Shown piece after piece: positions 45,747-59,187 of a stretch of DNA of 64,000 bases. The notes under the pieces were generated by a model. The model was not told where the DNA came from. It searched no databases and saw only the letters and a program-made list of their open reading frames with translations. This DNA is from Chrysomallon squamiferum. Taxonomy: Eukaryota; Mollusca; Gastropoda; Neomphalida; Peltospiridae. The stretch covers positions 33,291,716-33,355,715 of the forward strand of contig CM022672.1 in NCBI GenBank assembly GCA_012295275.1, in the 5' to 3' direction. The translations under genes were made by a program, and so were the position numbers. Position 1 is the first letter of the stretch. Each line of letters begins with the position of its first letter.

Positions 45747-48700
45747 TTATCTCCCTTCCTTGAAGCAAAGCCAAAGATTAAATTTATTTTATTGGAGAAA
45801 TAATAAATTGAATGGGTGAAGCACGAAACATAACAGACATCACAAAGAAATGAAAAGAAACGTCTGTAGCAGATGTCACAAAGAAATAAAAAGAGACATA
45901 AATAACAGCTACAATAATGTTCCAGAAATTTTAATTAATCGAAGAATATATTCCATTATTTTGTGTACATATGCAAGCTAATATTTCTTAAATTATTTAT
46001 TTTTTATTTTCCTTCAATTTTCCTTTTATTTATTTATTTATTTATTTTTTTTTTTTTTTCACTAATTCTTATCTTTATACATCTATATATCAATATATTT
46101 ATTTATTTATAAACTTTTTTTTTTATTGAAATTTAGTTAAATTGCAAATTTACAGTTTATGCGTGATATGCGGTTTTCTTTTCCGAGGTAATTATAATTA
46201 GGCTTTATGTAAAAAGGCTTTAAATTAAAATATTTTTTTTGTTTTACTATATGAAATATCCATGTTTTGGGGTTTTTTCATTACTTTTCTTAAATTAGAT
46301 TTTATTTGTTTCTGTGTTTTTAGATATTATCATCTTGTTACATTTGTTAATAATGCTGTGGCTATTATTTATTTATTTATTTATTTGTTTATTAACTTTT
46401 TAATTATTTATTTGTTTTAATACAAAAATCAAATACAGAAAAAAACAACAACAAAAAAAATCAAAATGATACAGAATCTTTCAACAGAAACTTACTTAGT
46501 CACAATATGTACACTATCATACACAAGTATTCGATCAATAAAGTGAAAATATATTCATTATTGAACACTTTTGTTTTTCATTTTATTTATGCTAATGACA
46601 GCTAGCAGGTAAAAGTGTGATAGCCACCGCACAGTGAGTAATAGCAGTAGCAGTAGCTGTAGTAGTCGCTTTAGCAGCAACATGAGTCACATGATGGCGC
46701 AGGATATGCTAGAATTATTTCTGTTTCTAAAGAAATATGACATCTTTTCTTCCTATCCTTTTGAATGTCATGCAATACCAGAAAGACAAAAAGTAGAAAT
46801 ATATATATATATATTCCGCAAATTAATTACTCTGTTTAGTTTCGAATCCATATATAATCGAAAATAAACTTGATATAGAACGGTAAATAAAATAAGGTTG
46901 TCTGAAAGACAGATACGTAGGTAGATGGGTCGACAGGTTTACAAACAAACAGACGGAAAGGCAGATTTTCAGACAGAAAGGCAGACAGACAGATGAACGA
47001 ATTCGAAGTAGGTGGACAAAAGAGTCACCAAATTAAGAACATCCATTATTTAAGAACAAGAATAACCAAGTTCCATCAGGACATGAATCAAACGCCCCAA
47101 AAAGGCCATACTGAATTTTTTTTTTGAGAGACAAAATACGAATTTTGAAAGAGGTTTAACAAATTTCAAAAGACCTTTTTGCCGAGAAAACAAGCCAATG
47201 GGAAAGGCAGTTAATGTTAGAAAGATTTCTAAAATAAACAACACGATGACTGCAAACAAGAAAAAAAGAATCATCAAGCGATTAGATATTTTCAGTTTTC
47301 TAATGCTTTAACTTTTTCGTTTCATTTGCTTTCTGGTTTTTCATTTCTTTAAGAACCAATAGCAGAACCTTTTCAATTACTTCTATTTTAACATTTTATA
47401 AATATTTGATTTTTATTCTGCTTTGTTTATTCAGCATTTCTTTCTGTGAGTAATGATACCTTAATCTTTTATTTCTTTGGGAATGAAATGAGTCGTTCAA
47501 GTGAGATATTTACGAAGTTAGAGAGAAAAAAGAGAAATATGGATCGGTAGATACGTATGAAGAGATTGACAAACTGATGTACAGACATACCGACAAAGCT
47601 GTAGATAGAGAGATAGACATAGAGACACTGAGACGCAATATATAAATGCGAAAGGCAACTTATTTATGTTTGTGAGTGTGCATGTGTGAGTGTATGAGCA
47701 CGTACACATTGGTGTTTTTTTGCGAGTGTGTGTTTGTTTGTATGTGTGTGTGATAGAGACAGAGGATTCTTTTTTAATCTGTATTTCAACACCTTCAGCT
47801 TCAGCTATTTTTTGTTTTTCTGTTTCTAAGGATCGTTCTTAATATAAACTGAGTTATTTCAAAAAAGAAAAAATTAAAACAAATTAAGAAAAATCTATAT
47901 ATTATTTATAAATATACTGATATTTTAGGATGGTCATAGTGATTTCATTTTCATAAGTTGCAAAGTTTTATTCAGTTAAAGAAAACCTGCGTCTTGCACA
48001 TACAAACACACACCCACACCCAAAGTCCCTTCTAGTAAAAACAATAACACAGTAGTAGTCTTACAGTCGCAGTGTTATAGTAGTAGTGGTAGTAATAGTT
48101 GTACTAGTTGCAGTGGGTAGTAGTCATAGCATTAGAAGTAGAAGTAGTACTAGTGGTTGTAGAAGAAACATAAAAATAAAGAGTGAAAGTTTAAACGATT
48201 GTCTTGTAAGCAGGTCGTATCTTTGAAGATTGGTTGTCTTAATGAATATTTCAGTTACAAATTGTCTTCTGAAGTCTTTAGCTGTTTAACATTTAGTTCA
48301 AACATGGAGGACAAATTCATTATCTGTTTGATTTTTGATTTTCTTCAGAGATACATAGATATACCAATATCGAGATTAAACATGTACCGTACATATAATT
48401 ATATCTGTGTCTTATAAAATATGCTACTTTTTAAAAAGTCATTTTCACTGCAAACATTTTCAAATCATTTTAAAGTTTAATTTACTTCGTGTTACTTGTG
48501 TTCACACTTTCACGAAACATTCTGTGTAAAGAGAATGCGGAAACCAGAGAACAGATAACTGATCTGTACTTATTATTATTTTGTTTCTTACTTTATTTTT
48601 CTTATATCTTTTTTTGTTTCTTCTTTTTTTTTTCTGGATGTAAGAGTTTGAGGTAGAGTTTGTGAAGTTGTATCTTCAACTGGAGTTTTCATTTTGTTTT

Positions 48701-49215
48701 TAATTTTTCTATTTTTCTAATATAATGTTCTCTTTATTGCTTTATACACTTTTTAAAATAAATAAATAAATATATTTATATCAGTTTTTTCAAATAATAA
48801 AATTTCTTCTTCTTTCATATTCCTTTATTTTTAAAAAGTGTATTTATTATGAAAAGAACATACTAAAAAGAAAGCGAAATAATTTTCTGAAATTTATATC
48901 TAATCCTAGAAAATAATGTTTGTCTTTGTAATCGTAGTCAACAAATCTATCACAAAAAGAAAACTGCACACGCCTTGTTGTTAATTGTTTCTGCATGTGA
49001 ATACTTCTGTTGTAGTTGTAGTTGTTGTTGTTATTGTTGATGTTGTGTTTCTCTGATCAAGTTATAATCATGTTATTAAACATTTTGTTAAAGATTATGG
49101 TTTGCTGAACTCTTCAGAATAATTACGTAAGAAAAAAAATTATTCTTTCACTTTGACTTTCTGCTATAGCTTCTTGTAACTTAAATATAGGCGTGACTTT
49201 TAAGCGAAGTGTTTT

Positions 49216-49319
49216 GTTTCTATAGAAACATAAATAATTGATGACGTAGATAACTATACAGGATACATAAGACAAATTAACAGTCCCTTAGCTCAAACAT
49301 AATTTATATTGTCGTCAAG
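49216..49319 (+). promoter_or_regulatory. Promoter and 5' UTR exon of peptide gene copy 3
   Basis: Perfect GTTTCTATAGAAAC (49216-49229), 12-base gap, TGACGTA (49242-49248), then an exon ending GTCGTCAAG|GTAAGT at 49319. The 104-base unit is conserved. Confidence 0.6.
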
Positions 49320-49709
49320 GTAAGTTTGCTTTTCAAATTTTTGAATGTTGTGCTAAAATTGTTATTTACAAACATACAGATTAGTTTGTATGGATATAAA
49401 TATTCTAATACATGTCTATTGTGTAGTGGAAGAAGAGTTTAAAAACATTTATACGCATTTTCAAAATGGTTGATGCATTTGTATCTTCACGGATATGTTT
49501 AATAGTTTATTATTAGTAGTAATAGTAGTAGTAGCAATAGTAGTAGTAGTAGTGGCAGTACCAGTAGTAGTGGTAGTAGCAATATTGGTTGTAGTAGTGG
49601 CAGCAGTAACAGTGGTACTGGAAGAAATAGCAATTATGAAAATAATTGTTTTCCGTTAACAATGTTTTTGACAGTTTATTCTTCTTCTTCTTCTTTTTCT
49701 TATTATTAT

Positions 49710-49741
<32 letters not shown>

Positions 49742-49908
49742 CTTGTAGTTGTAGTAATAGCAATTATGAAATTAATGCATTTCCATTAAGAGAGTCGTAA
49801 TTTAAATAAACAAGCTACATGCAAATCATGATACATCCGCCAAAACATTATATTTTATCAAGAAATTTGTATACGCCATTGTTACGAATAATGATAAGGT
49901 GAATAGTG

Positions 49909-50288
49909 TAAAGCAGAAGCCATGAATAGTAAATCAGTAGCCATGAATAGTAAAACAGTAGCAGTGAATACCAAAAGAGTAGCCGTGAATATAGTAAAAC
50001 AGTTTCCGTGAATAGTAACACAGTATCCGTGAATAGTAAATCACTAGCCGTGAAAAGTAAAACAGTAGCCATGAATAATAAAACAGTATCCGTGAATAGT
50101 AACACAGTATCCGTGAATAGTAACACAGTATCCGTGAATAGTAAATCAGTAGCCGTGAATAGTTAATCAGTAGCCATGAATAATAAAACAGTAGCCGTGA
50201 ATAATAACACAGTATCCGTGAATAGTAAATCAGTAGCCGTGAATAGTGAAACAGTAGCCATGAATAGTAAAACAGTATCCCGTGAATG
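49909..50288. repeat. 21-bp minisatellite, about 18 copies, in intron 1 of copy 3
   Basis: Carries the same order of unit variants as module 2, with a two-base insertion near 49991 that breaks the long open frame. Confidence 0.93.
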
Positions 50289-51095
50289 ACCAACATTTAT
50301 TCAGACTATCTCTTCATCTCATTTAACATTATTTTGTTTCTACCACAGAGACTCGCATAGTTGAAAACAACATTGACTTTCTAATTTTAAATAATTATGT
50401 TTAACATGTTAATTATTGAAATATCATTGATGTAAGATCCACAGCAGTCATATATAAAGTAAAATATAAAGTTTATTTCATTTCAATTGTGAAGTAGGCC
50501 TAATTTACCACGGTGTTCCTGTGTTTGTGTCTTGCTGTTTCTTTCTAGGTTATATAAACGATAATTTAATCAGTAAAGATAGATGTGAGTGAACTGACGT
50601 CAAACTGAATTCTAGTGACGCGTAGATTCTAGAAAGAACCATTTTTTTTGTAATGATTTTTTTTTTGTCACATAAATTAAACAAAAGACAGATTTAAATA
50701 GAAACTAAATAGATTTTCTGTCTTTAATTTGCTTCAGCAAGTGCAAAAAGAAATCATTGTTTTTACTGTTTTTATTTTTATCTTTTCTGTTCAATTTTTT
50801 TCTCCCTTTCAGTTTTTCTTCAATCTTGTTTTCTTTATTTATTTATTTATTATTATTATTATTTTTTTTGTTGTTGTTGTTGTTGTTATTATTATTATTA
50901 TTATATTATTATTATGTCTGAGAAATTTGAAACATCATCGGTGCCTTTATCGATCTATCTCTGTCAGTTGATTTATCGATCTAATCTTTTACATATTTAT
51001 CAACATGTGTCACCGTCTCTCTCTGTCGTATTTCATCTTTCGTCTTTATCAGTTTACGTATTTTATTTATTTATCTATTTGCTTATTTATTTTAG

Positions 51096-51500
51096 ATGAC
51101 TCGTACAATATTCGTGTTCTTCGCAACTGTCACCATGGTGACGATTGTAAATGGGAGCATCAATTACTCCTGGCAGAAGACCATGAAAAATGATGGCGAC
51201 GAATTGGGGCAGCCTCGTTTTTTTCTACAATTTTTAGTCCGGAACAGAATGACAGAAAAGGGACACAACTCCATGGAAAACCCGAACCAGCCTGAAACGA
51301 GTTTTCTGTCAGAAAGATCTGGTTGGCCTGTTTTCGGATTTCGCCTTAAACCGAGATTTGCATCTTTTGGCAGTAAACTGTATCCGCCTGAAAGCGGCAG
51401 GGAACACGAGTCAAAACTGCTTCGTTACGGCAGAAGTGTGAAATTATCTCCCTTCCTTGAAGCAAAGCCAAAGATTAAATTTATTTTATTGGAGAAATAA
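51096..51500 (+). CDS. Secreted Cys-free peptide precursor, copy 3 (stop lost, extended)
   Basis: An open frame of 134 residues, starting immediately after its acceptor. Signal peptide and mature motifs (NYSWQK, KGHNSMENPNQP, FGFRLKPRFASFG, KLLRYGRSV) are intact. The ancestral TAA after GRSV has become AAA at 51441-51443, adding KLSPFLEAKPKIKFILLEK before a new TAA. Because the LLRYGR processing site precedes the tail, the predicted amidated peptide would be unchanged. AATAAA near 52187 could serve for polyadenylation. Confidence 0.78.
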   Translation: MTRTIFVFFATVTMVTIVNGSINYSWQKTMKNDGDELGQPRFFLQFLVRNRMTEKGHNSMENPNQPETSFLSERSGWPVFGFRLKPRFASFGSKLYPPESGREHESKLLRYGRSVKLSPFLEAKPKIKFILLEK

Positions 51501-52095
51501 TAAATTGAATGGGTGAAGCACGAAACATAACAGATATCACAAAGAAATGAAAAGAAACGTCTGTAGCAGATGTCACAAAGAAATAAAAAGATACATAAAT
51601 AACAGCTACAATAATATTCCAGAAATTTTTAATTAATCGAAGAATATATTCCATTATTTTGTGTACATATGCAAGCTAATATTTCTTAAATTATTTATTT
51701 TTTATTTTCCTTCAATTTTCCTTTTATTTATTTATTTATTTATGTTTTTTTTTTTTCACTAATTCTTATCTTTATACATCTATATATCAATATATTTATT
51801 TATTTATAAACTTTTTTTTTTATTGAAATTTAGTTAAATTGCAAATTTACAGTTTATGCGTGATATGCGGTTTTCTTTTCCGAGGTAATTATAATTAGGC
51901 TTTATGTAAAAAGGCTTTAAATTAAAAAAAATGTTGTTTTACTATATGAAATATCCATGTTTTGGGGGTTTTTTCATTACTTTTCTTAAATTAGATTTTA
52001 TTTGTTTCTGTGTTTTTAGATATTATCATCTTGTTACATTTGTTAATAATGCTGTTGCTATTATTTATTTATTTATTTATTTGTTTTAATACAAA

Positions 52096-52127
<32 letters not shown>

Positions 52128-54622
52128 GACAGAATCTTTCAACAGAAACTTACTTAGTCACAATGTGTACACTATCATACACAATCAATAAAGTGAAACT
52201 CTATTCATTATTGAACACTTTTGTTTTTCATTTTATTTATGCTAATGATAGCTAGCATGTAAAAGTGTGACAGTCACCGCACAGTGAGTAATAGCAGTAG
52301 CAGTAGCTGTAGTAGTCGCTTTAGCAGCAACATGAGTCACATGATGGCGCAGGATATGCTAGAATTATTTCTGTTTCTAAAGAAATATGACATCTTTTCT
52401 TCCAACCCTTTTGAATGTCATGCAATACCAGAAAGACAAAAAGTAGAAATATATATATATATTCCGCAAATTAATTACTCTGTTTAGTTTCGAATCCATA
52501 TATAATTGAAAATAAACTGGATATAGAACGGTAAATAAAATAAGGTTGTCTGAAAGACAGATACGTAGGTAGATGGGTCGACAGGTCTACAAACAGACGG
52601 AAAGGCAGATTTTCAGACAGAAAGGCAGATAGACAGATAGATAGATAGATAGAGAGATAGACAGAGGAACGAATTCGAAGTAGGTGGACAAAAGAGTCAC
52701 CAAATTAAGAACATCCATTATTTAAGAACAAGAATAACCAAGTTCCATCAGGACATGAATCAAACGCCTCAAAAAGGCCATACTGAATTTTTTTTTGAGA
52801 GATAAAATACGAATTTTGAAAGAGGTTTAGCAAATTTCAAAAGACCTTTTTGCCGAGAAAACAAGCCAATGGGAAAGGCAGTTAATGTTAGAAAGATTTC
52901 TAAAATAAACAACACGATGACTGCAAACAAGAAAAAAAGAATCATCAAGCGATTAGATATTTTCAGTTTTCTAATGCTTTAACTTTTTCGTTTCATTTGC
53001 TTTCTGGTTTTTCATTTCTTTAAGAACCAATAGCAGAACCTTTTCAATTACTTCTGTTCTAACATTTTAAAAATATTTGATTTTTATTCTGCTTTGTTTA
53101 TTCAGCATTTCTTTCTGTGAGTAATGATACCTCAATCTTTTATTTCTTTGGGAATGAAATGAGTCGTTCAAGTGAGATATTTACGAAGTTAGAGAGAAAA
53201 CAGAGAAATATGGATCGGTAGATACGTATGAAGAGATTGACAAACTGATGTACAGACATACCGACAAAGCTGTAGATAGAGAGATAGACATAGAGACACT
53301 GAGACGCAATATATAAATGCGAAAGGCAACTTATTTATGTTTGTGAGTGTGCATGTGTGAGTGTATGAGCACGTACACATTGGTGTTTTTTTGCGAGTGT
53401 GTGTTTGTTTGTATGTGTGTGTGATAGAGACAGAGGATTCTTTTTTAATCTGTATTTCAACACCTTCAGCTTCAGCTATTTTTTGTTTTTCTGTTTCTAA
53501 GGATCGTTCTTAATGTAAACTGAGTTATTTGAAAAAAGAAAAAATTTAAACAAATTAAGAAAAATCTATATATTATTTATAAATATACTGATATTTTAGG
53601 ATGGTCATAGTGACTTCATTTTCATAAGTTGGAAAGTTTTATTCAGTTAAAGAAAACCTGCGTCTTGCACATACAAACACACATCCACACCCAAAGTCTC
53701 TTCTAGTAGAAACAATAACACAGTAGTAGTCTTACAGTAGCAGTGTTATAGTAGTAGTGGTAGTAGTAGTTGTACTAGTTGCAGTGGGTAGTAGTCATAG
53801 CATTAGAAGTAGAAGTAGTGCTAGTGGTTGTAGAAGAAACATAAAAATAAAGAGGGAAAGTTTAAACGATTCTCTTGTAAGCAGGTCGTATCGTTGAAGA
53901 TTGGTTGTCTTAATAAATATTTCAGTTACAAATTGTCTTCTGAAGTCTTTAGCTGTTTAACATTTAGTTCAAACTCATTATCAGCTTTATTTTTGATTTT
54001 CTTCAGAAATACATAGATATACCAAAACCGAGATTAAACATGTACCGTCTATATAATTATATCTGTGTCTGATAAAATATGCTCCTTTTTACAAGTCATT
54101 TTCAAATCATTTTAAAGTTTAATTTACTTCGTGTTACTTGTGTAATGCTCTCTTTATTTATACATTTTTAAAAAAACCTTTCTTATTTACATATACCATT
54201 TTTTGCAATTAATAAAACTTCTTCTCCTTTCATATTCCTTTCTTTTTAAAAAGGGTATTTATTTTAATCATTATTGTGAAAAGAACATTAAAAAGAAAGC
54301 GAAATAATTTTCTGAAATTTGTATCTAATCCTATCAAATAATGTTTGTCTTTCTAATCGTAGTCAACAAATTTATCACAAAAGAAAACTATACACTCCTT
54401 GTTGTTAATTGTTTCTGCATGTGAATACTTCTGTGGTTATTGTTGTCGTTGATGTGCGTTCTGACCAAGTTATAATAATTTTATTAAACATTTTATCAAA
54501 GATTATGGTTCGCGAAATTCTTCAGATTAATTACGTAGAAAAAACATTATTCATTCGCTTTGACTTTCTGCTATAGCTTCTTGTAACATTAATATGGAAC
54601 GGACTTTTAAACGAAGTGCTTT

Positions 54623-54726
54623 GTTTCTATAGAAACATAAATAATTGATGACGTAGATAACTATACAGGATATATAAGACAAATTAACAATCCCTTAGCT
54701 CAAACATAATTTATATTGTCGTGAAG
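54623..54726 (+). promoter_or_regulatory. Promoter and 5' UTR exon of peptide gene copy 4
   Basis: Perfect GTTTCTATAGAAAC (54623-54636), 12-base gap, TGACGTA (54649-54655) and the best TATA box of the set, ATATATAAG near 54670. The exon ends GTCGTGAAG|GTAAGT at 54726. Confidence 0.65.
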
Positions 54727-54909
54727 GTAAGTTTGCTTTCCAAATTTGTGAATATTGTGGTAAAATTGTTATTTACAAACATACAGATTAGTTTGTATGG
54801 ATATAAATATTCTAATACATGTCTATTGTGTAGTGGATGAAGAGTTTAAAAACATTTATACGCATTTTCAAAATGGTTGATGCATTTGTATCTTCACGGA
54901 TATGTTTAA

Positions 54910-54944
54910 TAGTTTATTATTAGTAGTAATAGTAGTAGTAGCAA

Positions 54945-54983
<39 letters not shown>

Positions 54984-55348
54984 CCGTGAACAGTAAAACA
55001 GTAGCCGTGAATAGTAAAAGAGTAGCCGTGAATGGGAAAAGAGTAGCCGTGAATAGTAAAACAGTAGCCGTGAGTAGTAAAACAGTAGCCATGTATAGTA
55101 AAACAGTAGCCATGAATAGTAAAACAGTAGCCATGAATAGTAAAACAGTAGCCGAGAATAGTAAAACAGTAGCCATGTGTAGTAAAACAGTAGCCATGTA
55201 TAGTAAAACAGTAGCCATGAATAGTAAAACAGTAGCCATGTATAGTAAATCAGTAGCCGTGAATAGTAAAAGAGTAGCCATGAATAATAAAACAGTAGCC
55301 ATGTATAGTAAAACAGTAGCCATGAATAGTAAAACAGTATCCCGTGAA
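54910..55348. repeat. (GTA)n tract joined to 21-bp minisatellite, about 17 copies
   Basis: A GTA run passes straight into GTGAACAGTAAAACAGTAGCC units. It suggests the minisatellite and the GTA tract share an origin or recombine. Open frames of about 150 residues on both strands are artefacts. Confidence 0.92.
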
Positions 55349-56208
55349 TGACCAACATTTATTCAGACTCTCTTCATCTCATTTAACATTATTTTGTTTC
55401 TACCACAGAGACTCGCATAGTCAAAAACAACATTGACTTTCTAATTTTAAATAATTATGTTTAACATGTTAATTATTGAAATATCATTAATGTAAGATCC
55501 ACAGCAGTCAAATATAAAGTAAAATATAAAGTTTATTTCATTTCAATTATGAAGTAGGCCTAATTTACCACGGTGTTCCTGTGTTTGTGTCTTGCTGTTT
55601 CTTTCTAGGTTATATAAACGATAATTTTATCAGTAAAAATAGATGTGAGTGAACTTGACGTGAAGCGTAGATTCTAGAAAGAACCATTTGTTTTTGTAAT
55701 GATTTTTTTTTTGTCACATAAATTAAACAAAAAACAGATTTAAATAGAAAGTAAATAGATTTTCTGTCTTTAATTTGCTTCAGCAAGAGCTAAAAGAAAT
55801 CTAAATTTTTGACATTGTTTCTACTGTTTTTATTTTTATCTTTTCTGTTCAATTTTTTTTTTCTATTTCAGTTTTTGTTCATTCTTTTTTTCTTTATTTA
55901 ATATTTTTGTTTCTTTTCCTTTATTAATATTATTATTATTATTTTTTTTTTTTTGTTGTTGTTGTTGTTATTGTTATATTTATATTACTATATTATTTAT
56001 ATTATTATTATTATTATATTATTATTATGTCTGAAAAATTTGAAACATCATCGGTGCATTTATCGATCTATCTCTGTCAGTTGATTTATCGATCTAATCT
56101 TTTGCATATTTATCAACATGTGTCACCGTCTCTCTCTGTCGTATTTCCTCTTTCGTCTTTGTCAGTTTACGTATTTTATTTATTTATCTATTTGCTTATT
56201 TATTTTAG

Positions 56209-56613
56209 ATGACTCGTACAATATTCGTGTTGTTCGCAGCTGTCACCATGGTGACGATTGTAAATGGGAGCATCAATTACTCCTGGCAGAAGACGAAGAA
56301 AAATGATGGCGACGAATTGGGGCATCCTCGTTTTTTTCTAGAATTTTTAGTCCGGAACAGAATGACAGAAAAGGGACACAACTCGATGGAAAACCCGAAC
56401 CAGCCTGAAACGAGTTTTCTGTCAGAAAGATCTGGTTGGCCTGTTTTCGGATTTCGCCTTAAACCGAGATTTGCATCTTTTGGCAGTAAACTGTATCCGC
56501 CTGAAAGCGGGAGGGAACACGAGTCAAAACTGCTTCGTTACGGCAGAAGTGTGAAATTATCTCCCTTCCTTGAAGCGAAGTCAAAGATTAAATATATTTT
56601 ATTGGAGAAATAA
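56209..56613 (+). CDS. Secreted Cys-free peptide precursor, copy 4 (stop lost, extended)
   Basis: 134 residues with the same extension as copy 3 (AAA at 56554-56556 in place of the stop). Differences from copy 3 include FVLFAAVTMVTIVNG in the signal peptide, GHPRFFLEF for GQPRFFLQF, and two changes in the tail. The LLRYGRSV motif is intact. Shared stop loss in copies 3 and 4 but not 2 implies a common origin or gene conversion. Confidence 0.78.
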   Translation: MTRTIFVLFAAVTMVTIVNGSINYSWQKTKKNDGDELGHPRFFLEFLVRNRMTEKGHNSMENPNQPETSFLSERSGWPVFGFRLKPRFASFGSKLYPPESGREHESKLLRYGRSVKLSPFLEAKSKIKYILLEK

Positions 56614-56829
56614 TAAATTGAATGGGTGAAGCACGAAACATAACAGACATCACAAAGAAATGAAAAGAAACGTCTGTAGCAGATGTCACAAAGAAATAAA
56701 AAGAGACATTAATATCAGCTACAATAATGTTCCAGAAATTTTTAATTAATCGAAGAATATATTCCACTATTTTGTGTACATATGCCAGCTAATATTTCTT
56801 AAATTGTTTATTTTTTATTTTTCTTCAAT

Positions 56830-56975
56830 TTTCCTATTATTTATGTATTTATTTGTTTATTTGTTTATTTATTTGTTTATTTATTTGTTTATTTATCTAT
56901 TAATTTCTTTATTTCTTTGTTTATTTATTCATTTGTTTGTTTATTTATTTATTTTATTATTTTATTTTTTTTTAT
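56830..56975. repeat. (TTTA/TTTG)n tract
   Basis: Degenerate TTTATTTG units in the 3' region of module 4; the Phe/Leu/Tyr-rich frames here are not coding. Confidence 0.85.
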
Positions 56976-57935
56976 TTCGCTAATTCTTAAATATATATAT
57001 CTATATATATCAATAATTTTATATATTTTTTTTACTGATTTATTGAAATTCAGTGAGATTGCAAATTTACAGTTTTTACTTGATATGCGGTTTTCGTTTG
57101 CAAGGTAATAATAATGAAGTTTTATGTAAAAAGGATTTAAATTGAAATGTTGTTTTCTTGTTTTAAATGTTTACGTGTAGATAAGTGTGTTGTTAATTAT
57201 TATTCTTTCTGTTTGTAACACATTTCTTTTCCTATGTGTAATATGCATGTTGTTGTTTTTTCATTGCTTTTCTTAAATTAAATTATTATTGTTTGTTTTC
57301 GTGTTTTTAGATATTATTATCTTGTTACAGTTGTTAATAATGCAGTCGCTATTATTTATTTATTTACTTATATTTTAATTTATTTATTTGTTTGTTTATT
57401 AACTTGTTTATTTATTTGTTTGCTTGCTTAATTATTGTTTTAATAAATCAAATATATATATAAAAAAAAAAAATGATACAGAATGTTTCAACAACAGCCT
57501 ACTTAGTCACAATGTGTACAACAGCCTACTTAGTCACAATGTGTACACTATGATATTAAAGTGAAAGTATATTCATTATTGAACACTTTTGTTTTTCATT
57601 TTATTTATGCTAATGATAGCTAGCATGTAAAAGTGTGATAGTCCCCGCAGTAGCTGTCGCAGCACAGTGAGTAATAGCTGTAGTAGTCGTTTCAGCAGCA
57701 GCACGAGCCACATGATGGCGCAAGACATGCTAGAATTAATTTTGCTTCTATAGAAATATGACATCTTTACTTCGTACCCTTTTGAATGTGATGTTATACC
57801 AGTAAGAGACAAAGTAGAAAATATATACATTCCGTAAAATAATTACTCTGTTTAGTTTCGAATCCGTGTGTAGTTAAAAACAACTTTTAATATTTATATA
57901 GAACAATAAATAAAATAAAATAAAATAAAACAAAA

Positions 57936-58083
57936 TATGTTTTTTAAGTTAATTATAAGATACTAACGACAGTGGAAAAACACAGAACGAGAAGGATTCG
58001 AGCAGAAAGATTTTGTTTTGGTGATAACCTTGGAGATCTCTCGTGACTGTCAATGCTATAATTATGAAATAAGCAGTTTTAAT

Positions 58084-58127
<44 letters not shown>

Positions 58128-59187
58128 ATTTCTTATTTCTTTTTCCTTGCAGTTTTTTCTTTTTCTCTCGTTTTGTTTATTACATAGTTCTTATTTTATT
58201 TTATATTTTTGTATTTTTGTTGAGCTTAAATTTTTCTAATTTTTCAAACAAAAGTGTATATTTTCTTTAGGAATATGCTAGTCATTCAGTATCTAATATC
58301 TGGAATTTCGTTCTGCTAATTTCTATATGGAGATATCATAAACATTAAATACTTTATGTACATATGCTATAAAATGGATAGCAGTTCTAAATATTTCGGA
58401 CAGAAACTGGTTTCGTTTAAATTCAAAGTAAACTGTCAGAAATGAGCACGTGGTCATGTATCACGGTGTTAAGTAAGATTTCAGATCTGTCAGTGCAGAA
58501 AGTTGTTCTTGTAACCAAAACGTAAAACAGAAAATGAAAGAAGCCTCAGAGCCTGCGTCATTCATCCACGCCTGACGTATACACGCACACACATGTATGT
58601 GCTTGTTTGTTTGTTTGTGCGTATGTGTGTGCGTATGTGCGTGTGTGCGTGTGTGTGCGTGTGTGTGTGGCAGTTGTGTCTTATAATGAAATACAAAGCA
58701 CGAAGGGTCGGATATTGTTATTATTATTTTTATTTTCATTTAAAAAGAAATAATAATAATACAAAACCAAAGATAACGATTGAAATAGAAATATACCCAA
58801 TTTATAGAGATAAAACAGCATAATTTGTATAGCTTATAAATATAAGGAATATGCAGTAATTATTAATTTATAATTACATCTATAATAATGCTAATAATAA
58901 TAATAATAATAATAATAACAACAACAGCAACAACAACAACAATAATAAAAATAATAATAAAAATATCAATATTAATAATAATTAGCGAAATAAATAAATA
59001 AATAAACGAGGAAAATGAATATAAATAATTTAAGAAAGATTAGTTTGTATACGAAATCATGGAATACATTCTTCGATTAACTAAACATTTCTGGAATACT
59101 ACTGTAGCTGTTATTCGTGTCTCTTTTTATTTCTTTGAATTTATTCTTGCTTTAATATTTTGGCGTCGCCTCAACAAAGGGAGATAA
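57936..59187. other. Spacer between direct array and inverted copy
   Basis: Contains (GA)n at about 58089-58127, (TG/CGTA)n at about 58600-58670 and (AAT/AAC)n at about 58885-58985. From about 59040 the sequence is the inverse of the module 3' flank (compare TGGAATACATTCTTCGATTA). No gene seen in the unique part. Confidence 0.6.

Larger units (their letters stand above)
47735..53400 (+). repeat. Tandem segmental duplication, module 3
   Basis: Near-identical to module 2 from promoter to 3' segment by eye. It lacks the (GA)n expansion. T-tract lengths and a few bases differ. Confidence 0.85.
53400..57935 (+). repeat. Tandem segmental duplication, module 4
   Basis: The shortest module. Homology to the others ends near 57935, after the conserved 3' segment. 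A duplicated CAGCCTACTTAGTCACAATG lies near 57495-57545, and the late AATAAA is reduced to ATTAAA. Confidence 0.8.

Noticed and set aside
46634-46867. 77-residue frame with ARDMLELFLFLKK-like content downstream of copy 2, also at 52284-52487
   Set aside because: The homologous segments in modules 1 and 4 carry in-frame TAG in the same place (TTCTATAGAAAT), so the frame is not conserved; it is duplicated 3' flank.
54868-55358. Three overlapping frames of about 150 residues on both strands
   Set aside because: They arise from the GTA tract and the 21-bp repeat; no gene signals.
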